10,426 nucleotides of DNA from Aureococcus anophagefferens (taxonomy: Eukaryota; Sar; Pelagophyceae; Pelagomonadales; Pelagomonadaceae), in contig NW_008705580.1 in NCBI RefSeq assembly GCF_000186865.1, positions 300,631 through 311,056 of the forward strand, read 5' to 3'. How positions within the stretch are numbered: the first letter of the stretch is position 1; every line of letters starts with the position of its first letter. The notes under the pieces were generated by a model, which ran no database searches, was not told where the DNA came from, and worked only from the letters and a program-made list of their open reading frames with translations. The position numbers were made by a program, and so were the translations under genes. Positions 7,319 to 10,426 of this stretch are shown here, in pieces.

Positions 7319-7340
7319 CGCGCCGCGGCGCGTACGCGCC
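7319..7340. repeat. Two overlapping 14-bp perfect palindromes
   Basis: CGCGCCGCGGCGCG (7319-7332) and GGCGCGTACGCGCC (7327-7340) are each their own reverse complement and share six bases. Only one could be extruded at a time, so the site has two alternative structures. GC-rich genomes produce short palindromes by chance, but two overlapping 14-mers beside two more stems is notable. Confidence 0.8.
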
Positions 7341-7830
7341 CCGAAATGACATCCCCCGGACCTCACACGCGCCGTTCTATGCTCCCCGAACATACCACAA
7401 TGACATTCGACAAAAAAATCCCCGTTCCGTGACTTCGACCCCCCCGCGCGCCCCCACCCCTACTACTCCTCGGTCGACCACTAATGCTCCGCGATGACGT
7501 CGTCGCGGCAACGCCGCCGCGCGCGTCCGGCGGCGCGGCGCGGCTGCGCGGTCGTCCTGCGACATCGGCGCGCCCGCGGGGCGGTCGGAAGCAGATTCGT
7601 GGGCGCCGGCGCGAGTCGCGGCGCTGGAGCTCACGACGCAACTTCAACGTCAAAGTCGTTGAAGCCGTTGACTTCGTCGTCGTCGCGCCGAACTCGTCGC
7701 GCCAAGCGCCGCATATTACAAGCCGTCGCTTGCACATCCGTAGCCCCAGTCCGTCGCAATCGACGCCGTCGTCCAACTCGCGGCCCCCGAAACACCGGCA
7801 GCGTCGCCCAGCGGCGTCGTCGACGCAACG

Positions 7831-8328
7831 ATGATGCGCATCGAGATCACGCCAAGTCTCAAGAACACAATCAAGAAAGCAGATAGCTGGAACACCATGA
7901 CACCCTTGATCAAGCCGCTCGGATTCCTCGTGAAACGGGTTGACATCAGCACCACGACCACCCGCACGACCGTTCGCGTGCCTTCGGACGCGTGGGATTC
8001 GGACGCGGTCGTATGGCGCGACAACGTCGGCACCGTGACGACGCTCGATGGCGTCAAGTCGTGCTTCGAGCGGTGCCCGGACGAAGTGTACGTGCCCGTT
8101 CCTTCGCCGACGAAACTCCCGCGCGTCGACGCGACGACGCCGAAACGGTCGCCGCTCGCCCAGCTGCGCCACACGACTCCAAAGCAGCCCGTGGCCCGCA
8201 TGAGCATGTCGCCGAGCATCTCGCCACAATTGATGGATGTGTGGCACCGACCCCGGAGGATGGATGTCGACGACGACGAGGAGTGGACCCCCCAAGCGCC
8301 GGCGAAGAAGAAACCGAAGCGCGCGTGA
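7831..8328 (+). CDS. Hypothetical protein, probably the 3' exon of a spliced gene
   Basis: I do not recognise this protein. The ATG-initiated frame gives 165 residues ending in TGA. The frame is open from 7743, and the extra residues (AIDAVVQLAAPETPAASPSG) look protein-like, so the true start is probably in an upstream exon joined near the AG at 7740 or 7746. Visible features are a mixed first half (KKADSWNTMTPLIKPLGFLVKR), a Ser/Thr/Pro-rich middle with several SP and TP sites, then DVDDDEEW followed by the basic end PAKKKPKRA, which resembles a nuclear localisation signal. Third positions are mostly G/C and the stop is followed by A/T-rich DNA with an AATAAA. A long antisense frame (7716-8405) shares the same third positions and cannot be wholly excluded; the plus frame has the more balanced composition. 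Confidence 0.45.
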   Translation: MMRIEITPSLKNTIKKADSWNTMTPLIKPLGFLVKRVDISTTTTRTTVRVPSDAWDSDAVVWRDNVGTVTTLDGVKSCFERCPDEVYVPVPSPTKLPRVDATTPKRSPLAQLRHTTPKQPVARMSMSPSISPQLMDVWHRPRRMDVDDDEEWTPQAPAKKKPKRA

Positions 8329-8381
8329 TGATCATAAAAAAATGTGATGCCTGCATCTGAAACGCGATCTGTGTTAATTAA

Positions 8382-8387
8382 AATAAA
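8382..8387 (+). terminator. Polyadenylation-signal-like AATAAA
   Basis: AATAAA lies 54 bp after the TGA of the hypothetical plus-strand gene, within an A/T-rich run that contrasts with the GC-rich surroundings. Position and context fit a cleavage/polyadenylation signal for that gene. Whether this lineage uses the canonical hexamer is not shown here. Confidence 0.45.
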
Positions 8388-8672
8388 GGGCTCTCGGCAC
8401 GACACCGCGCCGCGCGCGCGAGTACCGGCGGCAATGGAACGACGCTCCGCCGCGGATGAAACATCCTCGGCCGTATAATCCGGCGCCGATAAACGCGGGA
8501 GCGTCGCACTCTGTAGCCCGGTGAACGCAGAGCAAGTAGCGAAGTCCCGGAGAACAACGGCACCGATAGCCTCCGGGCCCTACGCGACGTCGCGGGATCC
8601 GAGTAATCGACGGATAGCCGCGTTGGTACCGCGGTGCGCGGACGCGGACTACGAGGGAAGCGTCCGGTGCCT

Positions 8673-8729
8673 CCAGACTCGGGGTGTGAGTTATATAGGA
8701 TACGGGCGATACCGCCGGGGGTATCTCTG
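8673..8729 (+). repeat. Hairpin module, copy A
   Basis: The copy begins CCAGACTCGGGGTGTGAG and ends GGTATCTCTG; 50 of 57 bases match copy B at 9069-9125. Within it, GATAC (8699-8703) can pair with GTATC (8721-8725), enclosing a second stem GGCG/CGCC around ATAC. The outer stem and the 18-base leader are identical in both copies, and the differences fall mainly in the linker between them. Confidence 0.85.
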
Positions 8730-8845
8730 CTTGCCCGCAGGCGCCGCATGGCGGAGAAGCACGTGGCGCGGCCACTGGAGAAGATGGAGGTGCGCATGTC
8801 CATGGATGGCCTGAGCCCCAGTCGAAGGGGAAGCTGGGTCGGGTA

Positions 8846-8862
8846 GGCGGCCGAAAGCCGCC
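8846..8862. repeat. Hairpin GGCGGC-CGAAA-GCCGCC
   Basis: A perfect 6-bp GC stem closes a CGAAA loop. A further GGCGGC occurs at 8873-8878 and could compete for the same partner strand. Confidence 0.7.
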
Positions 8863-8964
8863 GCTGTCGGAGGCGGCGTCTCGTCGCGGTGTGAGGCATT
8901 GCGAAGGCGTAGGCGGAGTGGCTCAGTCCGCGCGGGACGCGGCCTGGAGCTTGGGATCCGCGGC

Positions 8965-8995
8965 GCTCCGGCGGAGAGCGGCGCTCAGCCGGAGC
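8965..8995. repeat. Inverted repeat GCTCCGGC/GCCGGAGC
   Basis: A perfect 8-bp stem, 8965-8972 with 8988-8995, encloses a 15-base loop. The next stem begins five bases downstream. Confidence 0.75.
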
Positions 8996-8999
8996 TGCG

Positions 9000-9041
9000 G
9001 CGGTGCTGGTTAGCAGGCTCACCCTGTAATCACAGCGCCGC
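9000..9041. repeat. Stem-loop GCGGTGCTG/CAGCGCCGC
   Basis: Bases 9000-9008 pair with 9033-9041 over 9 bp, with one G-U wobble when read as RNA, closing a 24-base loop. The wobble pair rather than a mismatch hints at RNA-level structure, though one case proves nothing. Confidence 0.65.
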
Positions 9042-9068
9042 AGAAAAGTAGCGTTAGTGGTGCATAGC

Positions 9069-9125
9069 CCAGACTCGGGGTGTGAGTGTTGTAAGATACG
9101 GAGGATACCGCCGGAGGTATCTCTG
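9069..9125 (+). repeat. Hairpin module, copy B
   Basis: This is the second copy of the module at 8673-8729, 396 bp further on in the same orientation. GATAC (9095-9099) and GTATC (9117-9121) are conserved. It is followed after 15 bp by a much longer hairpin. Confidence 0.85.
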
Positions 9126-9140
9126 GCGTCGCCCGAAGAA

Positions 9141-9191
9141 TCCGGCGCCGGTAGTCTCCGGCGCTTCGCGCCTCCGCCTACCGGCGCCGGA
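9141..9191. repeat. Long perfect inverted repeat, 14-bp stem with inner hairpin
   Basis: TCCGGCGCCGGTAG (9141-9154) is the exact reverse complement of CTACCGGCGCCGGA (9178-9191). The 23-base interior holds its own stem GGCGC-TTC-GCGCC. The whole 51-bp unit can fold into one near-continuous hairpin, the strongest structure in this half of the window. Confidence 0.9.
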
Positions 9192-9440
9192 TCCCGCGGA
9201 TGAACCCTCGGAACGATATAATAACCTCTCCACGTGGAGCTGCCCTGCCGTGTGCGGTTGAACTATCGAGGTTACGCAGTGGCGGTACACCGGCGTCTCT
9301 GTTATCCTCACGCCACCTCAGCTGCCGTAGGATACGGGGGCCGGGGCTACTGGACGAACGGGCAGAGGACCTGCCTCACTAGGTCCAGGAAGACTCTCCG
9401 TCTATTACAGTGCGGGAAGCAGCTATAACAGGGTTAGAAA

Positions 9441-10426
9441 GGATTAAGAAAAGGGGAAATATATTGGTAGAAAGTTAGGCTGACTTTCATCTTAGGTTCT
9501 AAGGGGGTTTAATACGAAGTCAGAGTTGCGCTATGGTTTCGGAGGTCCCGTTTTCTGATGATCGGGCTACGATTTAATCTAAGAGCGACCTGCGCGGTCC
9601 CCGTACTGCCAGATGGCGCATGATTTAATATGCCATCATCGTGTTTTTGGACCAACCATGGCCATTGAAAAACAGAATCATGCAGTCAAGGTATCTTCTG
9701 CGACCACGGTTTTCTGGGCGTCCGATGCAGCGGTTCCAGGACTTGGCGCGGCGCTCGGTCTGTGGACCATGCCGCGCCTCGGGCCCGACTGCGAGTCGCT
9801 CGGGAAAGACCACCGGTCGATGGCGAGCAACTTGGTTCGCGTCGGGGCAGCCCGTGGATGACGAGAACGGCCGTTAACGATGGTGGGCGACCGACGAGGG
9901 GCCCAACTTAGTTCCAGAGGTCGAGCGGTGCGCTAGACCCTGGGTAAGCCACCCCTGGAATGTTTTCCCGGAGGTCTCTGCTTAGCACTGGCGCACCGAA
10001 CGTCTCATTCATTGCGCGGTGAGCACCGTGTCACCCGCGGCGCCGCGCGCCCGTCGGAGGCGCTGAGATGATCTCGATCAAATCGACTCGAGCCGAGGAG
10101 CTGTCGCGAGAGCATCTGGTGGCCCCCATGACGAACGATTCCCGACGCTCTGTGGCTCGAAAGCGACCCGAAATTGGGTCGGGGGACGCTGCCGAGCCTC
10201 ACTGCACCCCCTGAAGCTGCCCGTTTGCGCCACCTCGCAATCGTTTGGATGTCGCGTCTTCGCAGGTGCCTCGCCCACATGTTTGCGGACCTCGAAGCCA
10301 CTGGGATCGTTGCACGTCCCTTCATATTCGCGGAGCTCTGGACGTCCAACAGTTCACCAAGCATCTCGTCGGTCGAGCGCAGCGATGCGGAGATGCGATG
10401 CGGACCGGGCTGTCGAGGTATCGTGT
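9441..10426. other. Region of different composition with no resolved gene
   Basis: From about 9420 the sequence becomes less GC-rich (AAGGGGAAATATATTGGTAG and similar), and several frames close early. Small hairpins are visible: GAAAGT/ACTTTC (9470-9488), and CGACCC/GGGTCG near 10164. A 48-residue plus frame (10067-10213, starting MISIKSTRAEELSREHLVAP), an overlapping plus frame open from 10132 to the window end (PEAARLRHLAIVWMSRL...) and a minus frame open from the end down to 10005 all look partly protein-like. I cannot choose between them. A decayed or interrupted gene entering from the right is one reading. Nothing else can be supported. Confidence 0.45.

Larger units (their letters stand above)
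6890..7483. other. Intergenic region between two divergent transcription units, no supported gene
   Basis: This 594-bp stretch separates the start of the minus-strand fusion gene from the plus-strand region beyond 7484. Several frames stay open by chance on both strands, but none shows a recognisable domain or consistent codon use. It contains an A-rich tandem repeat, an A/T-rich block (7170-7230) with a TATA-like box and a run of perfect palindromes. An AATAAA also occurs in the A/T block at 7187-7192, not obviously linked to a gene. Confidence 0.6.
8390..9440. other. GC-rich structured non-coding region
   Basis: I see no convincing gene in this 1-kb stretch. Long open frames exist on both strands, but their translations are Arg/Ser/Pro-rich with no domain, as expected from stop-poor GC-rich DNA. 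The region is dense in perfect inverted repeats (listed separately) and contains a duplicated hairpin module. Related fragments also recur: CCGCGGATGAA with CCTCGG at about 8450 and 9195, and a GGCRCCGRTAG-YCTCCGG segment at about 8560 and 9145. It does not match tRNA, 5S, 5.8S, U1-U6 or SRP RNA by eye. A structured transcript or a degraded repeat family are both possible. Confidence 0.5.

Noticed and set aside
7716..8405. 229-residue minus-strand frame with a hydrophobic segment
   Set aside because: It is Ser/Thr/Gly-rich with almost no Lys and shares third positions with the plus frame, which has the more natural composition and a plausible 3' end. Not fully excluded.
8905..8990. GGCGGAGTGGCTCAG resembling the start of a tRNA
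   Set aside because: No anticodon arm, T-loop or acceptor pairing follows at the right spacing.
9000..9041. Segment AGGCTCACCCTGTAATCAC resembling the Alu domain of SRP RNA
   Set aside because: The rest of the SRP Alu domain and the conserved domain IV tetraloop motif are missing nearby; likely coincidence.
9555..9561. CTGATGA, the core of a hammerhead ribozyme
   Set aside because: No following stem II plus GAAA and no cleavage triplet with flanking stems; a seven-base match is expected by chance.
1..10426. CRISPR array, bacterial operon signals, rRNA genes
   Set aside because: No regularly spaced repeats, no Shine-Dalgarno pattern and no conserved rRNA segments seen; the window is eukaryotic in character.

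Overview
The window looks like nuclear DNA of a small, GC-rich eukaryotic alga with a compact genome, most likely a pelagophyte such as Aureococcus anophagefferens or a close relative. Four points support this: very high G/C at third codon positions; short gene-to-gene spacing on both strands; three proteins that open with a hydrophobic signal-peptide-like leader, two of them from well-known plastid families; and two spliceosomal introns that are full-length copies of one short transposon-like sequence ('introner'), a trait reported for Aureococcus and for the green alga Micromonas. The species call is inference.

Layout. 1-34 is probably the end of an upstream plus-strand gene. 124-1086 (minus) encodes a eukaryotic-type RNase H1 with an unusual C-terminal tail. 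It is divergent from 1308-2546 (plus), a CtpA-type C-terminal processing peptidase that appears to carry plastid and thylakoid-lumen targeting. 2726-5039 (plus, one intron) encodes a CRTISO-like FAD oxidoreductase. It converges, with a 33 bp gap, on 5073-6889 (minus, one intron), a fusion of a degenerate RluA-type pseudouridine synthase domain with an RlmI-type SAM-dependent rRNA methyltransferase. 6890-7483 holds no supported gene but has an A-rich tandem repeat, a TATA-like box and a cluster of strong palindromes. 7831-8328 (plus) is probably the last exon of an unrecognised gene with a basic C-terminus, followed by an AATAAA. From about 8390 to the end I find no confident gene. 8400-9440 is GC-rich, full of inverted repeats and carries a duplicated ~57-nt hairpin module. 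9440-10426 has a different, less GC-rich composition and ends in ambiguous overlapping reading frames.

Main result. The only two introns I can place, 4081-4279 (plus) and 5744-5943 (minus), are 199 and 200 nt long. They are 82/86 identical over their 3' halves and clearly homologous further 5'. Each is bounded by an 8-bp target-site duplication, and the better-preserved copy has 18-bp terminal inverted repeats (16/18). The first two bases of the 5' duplication copy serve as the splice donor (GT in one, GC in the other), and the element's terminal CAG serves as the acceptor. Removing them joins the flanking exons in frame into 704- and 538-residue proteins. This is direct sequence evidence of intron birth by transposon insertion.

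Functionally, the CtpA and CRTISO-like genes fit plastid maintenance (photosystem II D1 maturation, carotenoid synthesis). The methyltransferase fusion may also act on organellar rRNA. RNase H1 is a genome-maintenance enzyme.
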